Source of the DNA: Deltaproteobacteria bacterium
GTDB lineage: Bacteria; Desulfobacterota; Syntrophobacteria; BM002
Reading direction: 5' to 3'
Length of the DNA: 8,369 nt
Assembly: GCA_017861095.1 (NCBI GenBank)
Contig: JAGFXI010000093.1
Location: 1 to 8,369, forward strand
Shown: in pieces, positions 1 through 7,408 of the stretch
How positions within the stretch are numbered: the first letter of the stretch is position 1
Layout: every line of letters starts with the position of its first letter
Notes under the pieces: model-generated
Told to the model about the DNA's origin: nothing
Seen by the model: only the letters and a program-made list of their open reading frames with translations
The model's database searches: none
Translations under genes and position numbers: made by a program

Positions 1-2
1 AG

Positions 3-1127
3 GAACGGATCGATCTAACCTTTGTCGGCCCGGAGAGCCCGCTTTCTGCCGGTATTGTGGATCGCTTCCAGGAGCAGGGCTTGCCCATTGTGGGACCGAC
101 CCAGGCGGCAAGCCGTTTGGAATCGTCCAAGTCTTATGCCAAGGTTATCATGCGGGATCTCGGGATTCCGGTCGCGGAATTTGCGGTCTTCGACAATCCG
201 GCGAGAGCGTGCGACTACGTTCGCTCGGTCGGCTACGCCGTGGTGGTCAAGGCGGACGGACTGGCCGCAGGCAAGGGATCCCTCGTCTGCGACGATGCAG
301 CCCAGGCGGAGGACGCCGTGCACCAGCTCATGGTGACCCGCATCTTTGGCGACTCAGGACGAGTGGTGGAGATCGAGCGTCGCCTCTACGGGCGGGAACT
401 CTCCTTCTTTTGCTTTACCGACGGTAAGTCGGTGCTCCCCATGGTGGCCGTCCAGGACTACAAGCACGCTCGAGACGGAAACCAGGGGAAGAATACGGGC
501 GGTATGGGCGCCTATTCACCCCATCCGTGGCTCACTGAAGACATGTCCAGGTCGATCATGGAACGGGTGGTCCTCCCCTTGATTCATGGCTTCCGGGAGA
601 AGACCGGCATTGTCTACAAGGGGATTCTTTACGTCGGCCTGATGCTGGTGGTGGAGGAGGAGGGTGGTATCACCCCGTATGTGCTGGAGATCAATATTCG
701 CTTGGGCGATCCCGAAGCCCAGGTCATCCTGCCTAGGCTGGAGACTGACCTGGTCGAGATCTCCGAGGCGATCATCCAGGAACGACTCCAGGAGGTGCAG
801 CCCCAGTGGAGCCCCGACTATCGGCTCTGTCTGATAGGGGTGAGTGGCCGAACCAAGGGGAAGAAGGGCTGGTACCGCGGCTATCCCGAGCGCTACAAGA
901 TCGGCGTCCCAATTGACGGGGTGGCCCAGATCGATTCGTCCTGTCTGGTCTTCCATTCGGGAACCGCCTTTGGCGAGAATGGTCAGTTGATCACCACCGG
1001 TGGCAGGGTCCTATGTATTGTCAGCTCTGGCAGAACCCTTGCCGCTGCTAGAGAGCTCGCCTACCGGGAGATGAAGAAGGTGACCTTCGAGGGCATCTAC
1101 TATCGAAGTGATATCGGGAAGGAGTAA
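3..1127 (+). CDS. purD: Phosphoribosylamine-glycine ligase (GAR synthetase), 5'-truncated by the window edge
   Basis: PurD joins glycine to phosphoribosylamine with ATP to make GAR, the second step of purine synthesis, in the cytosol. The reading frame is already open at base 3 and starts with an IDLTFVGPESPL-like block, which lies about 60 residues into known PurD proteins, so the true start is outside the window; the GTG at 57 is an internal valine. About 374 residues are visible. ATP-grasp features seen: KADGLAAGKG (nt 249-278), NTGGMGAYSP, and a GDPEAQ block (nt 687-725). The last reads EINIRLGDPEAQ where most PurDs have EFNVRFGDPETQ. In the C-terminal domain about ten basic residues (nt 849-878) appear inserted before the usual GYP segment. 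The end, GGRVLCIV...YRSDIG, is typical. The TAA lies 5 nt before purE. Identity is firm; the substitutions suggest a divergent lineage. Confidence 0.95.
   Translation, partial: ERIDLTFVGPESPLSAGIVDRFQEQGLPIVGPTQAASRLESSKSYAKVIMRDLGIPVAEFAVFDNPARACDYVRSVGYAVVVKADGLAAGKGSLVCDDAAQAEDAVHQLMVTRIFGDSGRVVEIERRLYGRELSFFCFTDGKSVLPMVAVQDYKHARDGNQGKNTGGMGAYSPHPWLTEDMSRSIMERVVLPLIHGFREKTGIVYKGILYVGLMLVVEEEGGITPYVLEINIRLGDPEAQVILPRLETDLVEISEAIIQERLQEVQPQWSPDYRLCLIGVSGRTKGKKGWYRGYPERYKIGVPIDGVAQIDSSCLVFHSGTAFGENGQLITTGGRVLCIVSSGRTLAAARELAYREMKKVTFEGIYYRSDIGKE
1119..1124 (+). promoter_or_regulatory. Shine-Dalgarno site for the TTG start of purE
   Basis: AAGGAG lies 8 nt upstream of TTG 1133, inside the last codons of purD. 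No ATG or GTG in this frame is better placed before the GSDSD motif, so this site supports TTG as the start. Confidence 0.6.
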
Positions 1128-1132
1128 CTCCC

Positions 1133-1626
1133 TTGGCACGCAAGGCAAAGTCAACCAAGTCTCAGGCTGTCGTGCAAAGCCAGCCCGTGGTGGGGATCGT
1201 CATGGGGAGCGACTCAGACCTCCCGATTATGAGAGAGGCGCTGGAGACTCTCGCGCGATTCGGCATTCCTGCCGAGATCACCATCGCCTCCGCCCACCGC
1301 TCGCCCAAGCGGGTGGCTGCCTATGCCCACGGCGCGGCCCATCGCGGCCTCAAGGTGATCATCGCCGGGGCGGGAGGAGCCGCGGCTCGTCTGCTCTGGG
1401 GGGATGGGATGCCCTCCTTGCTACAGTGCAGATGCCGGCGGGGGTGCCAGTGGCCACCATGGCCATCGGGAAAGCCGGAGCGAAAAATGCTGCAGTCCTC
1501 GCGGCGCAGATGCTCGCCTTGAATGATTCTGGACTCCAGGGACAACTGCGACGATACAAGCTTGAGCTGGCTGATCAGGTGGACATGAAGGCGGAAGAAC
1601 TCCGGCAAAAACTGGGAGAGCCATGA
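1133..1626 (+). pseudogene. purE: 5-(carboxyamino)imidazole ribonucleotide mutase, disrupted by an internal deletion and frameshift as sequenced
   Basis: PurE class I converts N5-CAIR to CAIR in purine synthesis. From TTG 1133 the frame gives a roughly 18-residue extension, then GIVMGSDSD, SAHRSP and IIAGAGGAA up to nt 1384, all typical. It then runs into unrelated sequence and stops at 1522. PurE resumes in another frame from about nt 1387 with SSALGGWDALLATVQMP, then VPVATMAIGKAGAKNAA, and continues to TGA 1626. Compared with E. coli PurE, about 20 residues between GAGGAA and the SALxG block are absent. They hold the HLPG active-site motif and the LPVxGVP strand. The missing length fits 58 or 61 nt. 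Both halves are otherwise well conserved, so the lesion is recent or a sequencing or assembly error. TGA overlaps the next ATG by 4 nt, as in a normal operon. If the sequence is right, no active PurE is made here. Confidence 0.85.
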
Positions 1627-2276
1627 CCACCGTCCTTCGCGCCTACCGGGGCCAGGATGTTGCTTGGGAGGCCGTCGGGCGGGCGGCAGGGGTCATTTGT
1701 AGCGGCGGGGTGGTGGCCTATCCCACCGAAACAGTCTACGGCCTCGGCGCCTTGGCCCTCCATGAGGGTGCCCTTGAGCAAGTATACGGGCTGAAGCAGC
1801 GGCAGCGCCATAAACCCCTGAGCATCCTCATTGACGATCCAAACGAGCTCGAAGGATTGGTTCAGACCATTCCCCCGAGGGCCCGGGCTCTCATGGCATG
1901 CTTCTGGCCCGGCCCTCTTACCCTTCTTTTTCTCGCGGCCGGGCACCTACCGTCAGTCCTCACTGGGACAGGCGGGAAGTTGGGTGTACGGGTATCGTCC
2001 CACCCCGTGGCACGGGAACTTGTGCGAGCTGTGGGAGCCCCCATCACCGCCACCAGCGCTAATCAATCCGGCGCCCCGAGCTGCCGAACGGGTGAGGAAG
2101 TCCTTAGGCAACTGGGGGCACAATTGGCGTTTATCCTGGACGGCGGCTTGACGCCCGGAAGCGAAGGTTCTACAATCGCCGACGTTACCGTGGAGCCCCC
2201 GAAAATTGTGAGAGTGGGGGTGATTGCGGCCGACGAGGTGCTCCGCTGCTGGCGGCAAGGCGCGGCGGTCCGGTGA
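1623..2276 (+). CDS. tsaC: L-threonylcarbamoyladenylate synthase (YrdC/Sua5 family, short form)
   Basis: This enzyme makes threonylcarbamoyl-AMP from threonine, bicarbonate and ATP, the donor for t6A37 on ANN-decoding tRNAs. The 217-residue protein is a single YrdC domain without the extra Sua5 C-terminal domain found in longer homologues (E. coli TsaC is 190 residues). Motifs seen: YPTETVYGLG (33-42), the basic set K58/R60/K64 in GLKQRQRHKPLSILI, FWPGPLTLLF (94-103), GVRVSSHP (121-128), ITATSANQSG (141-150) and DGG...GSEGSTIAD near 173-187. The nucleotide-binding basic residues and the SAN signature are intact. ATG 1623 overlaps the purE stop in an ATGA, with GGGAG at 1614-1618 as ribosome-binding site, suggesting translational coupling to purE. 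It is probably the last gene of the pur operon, since a 250-nt gap follows. The symbol could equally be ywlC/tsaC2. Confidence 0.93.
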   Translation: MTTVLRAYRGQDVAWEAVGRAAGVICSGGVVAYPTETVYGLGALALHEGALEQVYGLKQRQRHKPLSILIDDPNELEGLVQTIPPRARALMACFWPGPLTLLFLAAGHLPSVLTGTGGKLGVRVSSHPVARELVRAVGAPITATSANQSGAPSCRTGEEVLRQLGAQLAFILDGGLTPGSEGSTIADVTVEPPKIVRVGVIAADEVLRCWRQGAAVR

Positions 2277-2526
2277 AGATGGAATGCCATATCCCCTTCG
2301 TTATCCCACTCCCCGTTTTTCGCGTCCCCGTCATGAAGCGATCAGCCTTTCCATCCGGGGCTTGCTTCTCTCTTGCAATTTGAGCGTATCCTAGGTAGAG
2401 AAACTAGAGCACTCTGGCCTGGATGTTGCTTTCGAGATCGGATGAGCTTGGCGGAGTCAACGCCGGCGTGACTAACGTTGCCTACCGCTTCCGACCATCG
2501 AGCTCGGACCGCCCACGCAGGGAACC
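2277..2526. other. Intergenic gap between tsaC and murJ-murG
   Basis: I find no gene-like ORF or RNA gene in these 250 nt. A promoter for the cell-wall genes would be expected here. The best boxes I see are TTGCTT (2362-2367) and TATCCT (2387-2392), but their 19-nt spacing is too long to trust. No convincing hairpin with a T-run marks the end of the upstream operon. The one clear structure is the bulged palindrome at 2455-2473, listed separately. Confidence 0.5.
2455..2473. promoter_or_regulatory. Bulged palindrome upstream of murJ-murG, possible operator
   Basis: The 19-nt sequence AGTCA-A-CGCCGGCG-TGACT is a perfect 18-nt palindrome apart from one extra A at 2460. It lies about 53 nt before the ATG at 2527, where an operator or a 5'-leader element could be. 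It could bind a dimeric regulator, but a GC-rich palindrome of this size can arise by chance. No regulator family is indicated. Confidence 0.3.
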
Positions 2527-5500
2527 ATGAGGAAGGCCTTTTCGAGAAAATTTGTTGAGATGGTGCAAGGGAGCCTCGTCTCCCGGGTGCTGGGGTTTGT
2601 CCGGGAGGCGGTGGTTGCCTCGTATTTTGGGGCGAGCCGGGCGACCGACATCTTCGCCATCGCCTTTACCATTCCCACCCTGTTTCGCCGAATTCTCGGC
2701 GAGGACATGGTGGAGAAAGCCTTTCTGCCTTCCTTTCGCCAGCTCATCGCATCAGGAGAGTACCGTCGCGCCTGGGTTCTCGCCTCTCGGATTCTCACTT
2801 TCATGACCCTTTTGCTGCTCCTGCTTATGGGGCTCTGCTATTTGTTTACGCCGGACATCGTGAGTGCCATCAAGATCACCGCCGACCAGCAACAGTTTTC
2901 GCTCGAAGACCTTCGCCGGGCGGAAATTATGACGTACTATGTATTGCCCTTCATGGTAGCCATCGGCCTGGCTTCCTTTGTGGGTGGGCTGCTCCTCTTC
3001 CTGGATGCGACGGTGAGCTACTCTCTTGCACCCATGTTTCTCAGCATCGGCGCCGTCGGAGGCATAGTAATCTTCAAGCCCTATGTGGGCATCTACAGCA
3101 TGGCGGTTGCCTTCGTCCTGGGCGGGGTGCTCCAGTTCCTCGTTCAGATCCCGCCGCTGATTCGGGCTTCCCGTCGGAGCGGCCTGGGACTGCGGTTCTC
3201 CATAGGGGATGCAGATGAGGGCGTACCGGAGATGAAGGAAGTGGGGAGGCAGTCGCGCTGGATATTTCTTCAGTCCCTCGCCAACAAGAGCGTGGAGGTC
3301 GTTGAACGGCTTCTCGCCGCCGCTCTGGTCCCGGGGAGCGTGGCGGCTCTCTATTTTGCCCGCAGACTGGTGGAGCTACCGAACGCCATCGTCGGTCTCT
3401 CGGTGGGGAGAGCCGGCGTCACCGACCTCAATGACGAGGCCCAGCGGCGCGACTGGTCCGCCTTCCGGGATACGGTCGTTCGGGGTCTCCAGTACAATAT
3501 CGCGAGCATGGTACCCATCACGATATTCGTCATCGTCCTCTCGATCCCCATCACCGCAGTGGCCTATAGGCGTGGCGCCTTCGGCACGACCTCGGTAGCT
3601 ATGACCTCGCTCGCCTTCTCCTTCTACACCGTGGGGCTTCTGGGCACGGGGTTTTGGGGTCTCTACACGCGGATCTATCCGGCGCTGGCGAAGAATCAGG
3701 TTCCTCTTTATACCTCGCTTGTCTGTGCCGTGGTGAATGTCGTCCTGGACATCCTCCTGGTCAAGACTCCCCTTATGAACGGCGGCATCGCCCTGGGATC
3801 ATCCGTCGCCATCAGCCTCAACGCAGCGATGCTTTTTGTTGCCTTCAACGGCGAGCTACGCCGCCTGGGTCAGAGGGGAATCGGATGGCAGGATCTCAAA
3901 AGTGCGGCTCTCTCCACCACGCTGGCGAGCGGTGTGGGTGGTTTTGTCGTCTGGGCCCTTTTCCCTTGGTTCCGGGGGATTCCTCTTGTCTCGGCGTTGC
4001 CGCAGTTCGTCTTCTCCCTACCCGACGTGGCGGCTCTTGGGTTGGCGGGCAGTGTCGGCGTGTTCTCCTTTCTCCTCGCCTTGGGTTACTGGAGCAGATT
4101 CCAGGGTGAGAAGCCGGGTGCGACCGACCGGGTGATTCTCACCGGCGGCGGTACCGGTGGCCATGTGAATCCGGCCCTCGCCATCGCCGAGGCGGTAAAA
4201 GAACGGAACCCGGGTGCCCGCTTTCTTTATGTGGGAGTCCGCGGCAAGGCCGAATCGGTGATCGTGACCCGAGCCGGGTATCCCATCCGATACGTCTATG
4301 CCTCTGCATTTCCGGGGTTTCGACCCTCGCTGACGCTTCTACGGTTTGCCCTGGCGCTGGCGGTGGGAATTCTACAATCGTGCTTCTGGATTGCTGCATT
4401 TCAGCCGGGAATGATCATCGGCACGGGCGGGTACGCCAGCGCCCCGGTGATCTTTGCCAACACGCTCATGCGCGCCCTCGGACTCAGCCGTGCCCGGGTC
4501 TACATCCATGAACAAAACAGCGTTCCCGGGAAGTTGAATCTGGCCATCGGCCGTTGGGCCGACAGGGTTCTTCTCACCTTTCCCCAGACAAAGGCCTGGT
4601 TTTCACAAAACAGTGTGGTGGTGGGTTATCCAGTTCGTCGCTCTGTTACCTTAGACCAGCGGGCCAAGGCAGAGAGCTCTCCCCCTCTTCCCATCCCTCC
4701 CGGAAGACGGGTGGTATTCGTGTTCGGTGGCTCTCAGGGGGCGCGAACGATCAACCGTGCCCTCGTGGACGCCTTGGGTTACATAAAATCCGGTCGTGAC
4801 GAGCTCTTCATCATCCATGGGGTTGGTCTCATGAACACCCCAGAGTACCGGGCCCGGGAGGATACGACCGAGAGATTGCGCACGAGATATAGCGTGGCGG
4901 AGCAGGAGGAGATTGCGTCCTTTTACTATGTACAGGACTACTTTCACAACATCGGCGACATCTATGCGGTGAGTGATCTCGTGGTCTGCAGGGGCGGGGC
5001 CGGCAGTCTAAACGAGATCTCGGCCATGGGCAAGCCGGCGCTGATTATCCCTAAGGCCAACCTGCCAGGGGAACACCAGATCATGAATGCGCGGGCTATG
5101 CGGCAGGCAGGCGCGGCCGAGGTCATTTACGAAGACACGGTCATGGAAGAAGGGGTGTTGTTGGAGAAGGTGGAGGGAAAAGAGCTCGCCGACCGGATCC
5201 TTGCCCTCCTCAATAACCGCCAGCGCCTGGCGACCATGGGCGGTTGCTCCCGGGCCTTTATGAGACATCACGCCCTGGAGCGGATCGCCGCCGAGATACA
5301 CGGCACTCCTTTCCCGGAGCGGGGTGCCGATGACTCGGGGTCGCCCCAGCTGAAGCCGCTCCTCACCAATGCCCAACTGCTGCGCCTCCTGGAGCGGACC
5401 TGGGAAAAAGAGAAGGATCGCTATGCGCCTCATTTCGTCATCACGGATCTTGATGATCTTGAATACTACCGCCATCGAGCCGCATCACTCCTCACCTCCC

Positions 5501-6219
5501 CCCATTGGCAAGAGCGCAACCTCGGCGTGAAACTCATTGGGTACCTCAGGCATGAGGAGAAACTTTCATCGCTCCTCCACTTGCTCGCGGACCCAACTCC
5601 GGCGACCTGGCTTCAAAGAATTTTCGGTGGGGACTATCGGCAGGTGGGGTTTATCCGCCGCAATGTGCTCGCTGCCCTGCAGCACCTGAACTGCTGGAAT
5701 CGAGAGGCGGAGGCCGAAGTGAGTCGGGCCCTCGAGGACGGCTACTACGAAGTTCGAACCCAGGCCGCCCGGACCCTCAGGCACTTCGCTGATCGGCTCA
5801 TGGAGCGGGAGGCTATCTGTGAGCGGCTCCTTTTCCTCCTGAGGGATCGATCCTTCGAGGTGGTCATCGAGGCCGCTGTGGCCCTGGGTGCCGTTGGTGT
5901 AGATCGACGGGCGATTGAGGCGCTTCTGGATCTCAAGGAGCACCACTACTGGCAAGTCCGCGACGCGGCGCTGAAAGCGCTAGCCCTACTGGTGAAACGG
6001 GATGTCATCCACGATCGTCGCTGGGTGGTCACGGAGGTTTCTCGCTTCATCCTGACGATGACGGACTTCCGCTCTCACTTCACCATCAAGGAATCCTACC
6101 GTCAGCTCTTTGATCTCTGTCGGGAGATCGAGGCCAAGGAGAGCCTGCTCCAGGGGGAAGGGGCATCCCGGGGCGTTGAGCCGGTGGTGGGACGAGAGCG
6201 GAAGGTGCAGGGCGGCTAG
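2527..6219 (+). CDS. murJ-murG: Fusion protein: MurJ lipid II flippase + MurG GlcNAc transferase + HEAT-like repeats
   Basis: One uninterrupted 1230-residue frame holds three modules. Residues 1-~525 are MurJ (MOP superfamily, many membrane helices), which flips lipid II to the periplasm; S19, R20, R26, D41 and R54 match E. coli S17, R18, R24, D39 and R52, while the helix-8 motif YADRLMEFP reads YFARRLVELP (R279 in place of D). Residues ~536-926 are MurG (GT28), which adds GlcNAc to lipid I: GGGTGGHVNP (540-549), GTGGYAS (632-638), HEQNSVPG (661-668), GGSQGA (734-739), the acceptor-domain E830 and HQ 850-851 are present. Residues ~980-1150 form degenerate paired-helix repeats resembling HEAT, of unknown role. 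A linker of about ten residues (FQGEKPGATD) joins MurJ to MurG without a stop. GTG 4132 could be an internal start but has no good ribosome-binding site. ATG 2527 is the first start after an in-frame TAA (2473); AGGGA (2519-2523) is only 3 nt away, so initiation looks weak. mraY follows by 33 nt. Confidence 0.9.
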   Translation: MRKAFSRKFVEMVQGSLVSRVLGFVREAVVASYFGASRATDIFAIAFTIPTLFRRILGEDMVEKAFLPSFRQLIASGEYRRAWVLASRILTFMTLLLLLLMGLCYLFTPDIVSAIKITADQQQFSLEDLRRAEIMTYYVLPFMVAIGLASFVGGLLLFLDATVSYSLAPMFLSIGAVGGIVIFKPYVGIYSMAVAFVLGGVLQFLVQIPPLIRASRRSGLGLRFSIGDADEGVPEMKEVGRQSRWIFLQSLANKSVEVVERLLAAALVPGSVAALYFARRLVELPNAIVGLSVGRAGVTDLNDEAQRRDWSAFRDTVVRGLQYNIASMVPITIFVIVLSIPITAVAYRRGAFGTTSVAMTSLAFSFYTVGLLGTGFWGLYTRIYPALAKNQVPLYTSLVCAVVNVVLDILLVKTPLMNGGIALGSSVAISLNAAMLFVAFNGELRRLGQRGIGWQDLKSAALSTTLASGVGGFVVWALFPWFRGIPLVSALPQFVFSLPDVAALGLAGSVGVFSFLLALGYWSRFQGEKPGATDRVILTGGGTGGHVNPALAIAEAVKERNPGARFLYVGVRGKAESVIVTRAGYPIRYVYASAFPGFRPSLTLLRFALALAVGILQSCFWIAAFQPGMIIGTGGYASAPVIFANTLMRALGLSRARVYIHEQNSVPGKLNLAIGRWADRVLLTFPQTKAWFSQNSVVVGYPVRRSVTLDQRAKAESSPPLPIPPGRRVVFVFGGSQGARTINRALVDALGYIKSGRDELFIIHGVGLMNTPEYRAREDTTERLRTRYSVAEQEEIASFYYVQDYFHNIGDIYAVSDLVVCRGGAGSLNEISAMGKPALIIPKANLPGEHQIMNARAMRQAGAAEVIYEDTVMEEGVLLEKVEGKELADRILALLNNRQRLATMGGCSRAFMRHHALERIAAEIHGTPFPERGADDSGSPQLKPLLTNAQLLRLLERTWEKEKDRYAPHFVITDLDDLEYYRHRAASLLTSPHWQERNLGVKLIGYLRHEEKLSSLLHLLADPTPATWLQRIFGGDYRQVGFIRRNVLAALQHLNCWNREAEAEVSRALEDGYYEVRTQAARTLRHFADRLMEREAICERLLFLLRDRSFEVVIEAAVALGAVGVDRRAIEALLDLKEHHYWQVRDAALKALALLVKRDVIHDRRWVVTEVSRFILTMTDFRSHFTIKESYRQLFDLCREIEAKESLLQGEGASRGVEPVVGRERKVQGG

Positions 6220-6241
6220 ATGTCCTCCACACGGCAGGCAT

Positions 6242-6247
6242 GAGGAA
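6242..6247 (+). promoter_or_regulatory. Shine-Dalgarno site of mraY
   Basis: GAGGAA ends 5 nt before ATG 6253 and fixes the mraY start. The ATG at 6240, within this site, opens a different frame and is not the gene start. Confidence 0.6.
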
Positions 6248-6252
6248 CGGCG

Positions 6253-7359
6253 ATGCTTTACTATCTTGGCCGTTGGCTCCAGAGCCAGTTCGACGCGCTC
6301 GGGTTTCTTCGACTATTCAACTATCTGAGTTTTCGGTCCATCATGGCGGCACTGACGGCTGTGCTCATCGTTTTTGTTCTGAGTCCACGCTGGATCAGGG
6401 CCATGCATCGGCGGAATTTCCTTGATCAGGTTCGTGAGACCGGGATCTGCTCCGCCTTTGACAAGGCAGGGACACCTACCATGGGCGGAGTGCTGATCGT
6501 TGTAGCGGTGACGGTCTCCCTGCTCCTTTGGTGCAATCTTGGCAATTCCTTCTTGCTCTCGAGTCTCGCCGCACTGCTCTGGTTCGGGGGGATCGGTTTC
6601 TGGGACGATTGGTTGAAAAGCAGTCGCGGTAGTGGTGAGCAGGGCCTCGGCGAAATGACGAAGCTTCTCTATCAGGGTGCCTTTGCTCTGGCCTTCGCCA
6701 TTGTCTACTTGGGGCCGCTATCCCCAATGCCGGCCGAGATCGCCACCCGCCTCTACTTCCCCTTCATCAAGAAACCGGTGGCGGATCTGGGAATCTTTTA
6801 TGGCGCCTTCGTGTTTCTCTTCGTCCTCCTGGTCGCCAATGCTGTAAACATCACCGATGGCCTCGACGGGCTCGCCATCACCCCGTCCATTTTTGTCATT
6901 GCGGTCCTTGGAGTGTTCGCCTACGTCATGGGAAATACGATCTATTCCGTATACCTCCAGTACCCTTATCTCCGCGGCGCCGGCGAGCTGACCGTATTCG
7001 CTTCGGCCTTCATCGGAGCGGGTCTCGGGTTTCTCTGGTACAACGCCTATCCCGCTCAGATCTTTATGGGAGATACCGGCTCTCTCGCCATTGGAGGAAC
7101 CGTTGCGGTGATCAGCGTCCTCCTGAAACAGGAAGTCCTTTTTCCCCTCGTGGGGGGACTGTTTCTTGTGGAAGCACTCACCTCCCAGATTCAGGACAAA
7201 GTGGGAGTCCGATGGCTCGGCCGGAGGATATTCTACCGGGCGCCGCTCCACCACAGTCTGCAGCACCGGGGGTTTGCCGAGACCAAGGTGGTGATCCGCC
7301 TCTGGATTATTTCCGGTATCCTCGCCCTCCTTGCCCTAGCGACTTTAAAGATACGATGA
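6253..7359 (+). CDS. mraY: Phospho-N-acetylmuramoyl-pentapeptide transferase (lipid I synthase)
   Basis: MraY is a polytopic inner-membrane enzyme that moves phospho-MurNAc-pentapeptide from UDP to undecaprenyl phosphate, giving lipid I, the substrate of MurG. The 368-residue product aligns along its length with E. coli MraY (360): LFNYLSFRSI near the start, GTPTMGGVLI, the acidic pair D118-D119 in GFWDDWLK, NAVNITDGLDGLA (196-208), YPAQIFMGDTGSLA with D274, and the C-terminus LATLKIR. One catalytic signature is altered: the usual PIHHHxE near the C-terminus reads PLHHSLQ (H333, H334, S335, Q337), so the third histidine and the acidic residue are gone. It lies 33 nt after murJ-murG with a strong ribosome-binding site, so the two are probably co-transcribed, putting lipid I synthesis beside lipid II synthesis and export. 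Identity is firm; full activity with the altered motif is an inference. Confidence 0.95.
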   Translation: MLYYLGRWLQSQFDALGFLRLFNYLSFRSIMAALTAVLIVFVLSPRWIRAMHRRNFLDQVRETGICSAFDKAGTPTMGGVLIVVAVTVSLLLWCNLGNSFLLSSLAALLWFGGIGFWDDWLKSSRGSGEQGLGEMTKLLYQGAFALAFAIVYLGPLSPMPAEIATRLYFPFIKKPVADLGIFYGAFVFLFVLLVANAVNITDGLDGLAITPSIFVIAVLGVFAYVMGNTIYSVYLQYPYLRGAGELTVFASAFIGAGLGFLWYNAYPAQIFMGDTGSLAIGGTVAVISVLLKQEVLFPLVGGLFLVEALTSQIQDKVGVRWLGRRIFYRAPLHHSLQHRGFAETKVVIRLWIISGILALLALATLKIR

Positions 7360-7408
7360 GGGCGCCCAGTTGTAGAAGGGCGAGGCCTTGAGCCACGGCG
7401 AGAGCTCT

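Noticed and set aside
516..956. Antisense ORF inside purD
   Set aside because: It lies opposite well-conserved PurD coding sequence and resembles no family I know. The same applies to antisense frames at 5008-5475 (MurG domain) and 6718-7266 (mraY).
1133..1626. Programmed frameshift in purE
   Set aside because: A slip alone would not restore the ~20 missing residues with the HLPG motif, so this is a deletion or an error, not recoding.
2362..2392. Sigma-70 promoter (TTGCTT, TATCCT)
   Set aside because: Both boxes are partial matches and the 19-nt spacer is too long. The sigma consensus of this organism is unknown.
4132..6219. Separate murG gene starting at GTG 4132
   Set aside because: The frame is continuous with MurJ and there is no stop between them. 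The only purine-rich stretch (nt 4108-4113) is about 18 nt away, too far for a normal ribosome-binding site. Internal initiation is possible but is not the simplest reading.
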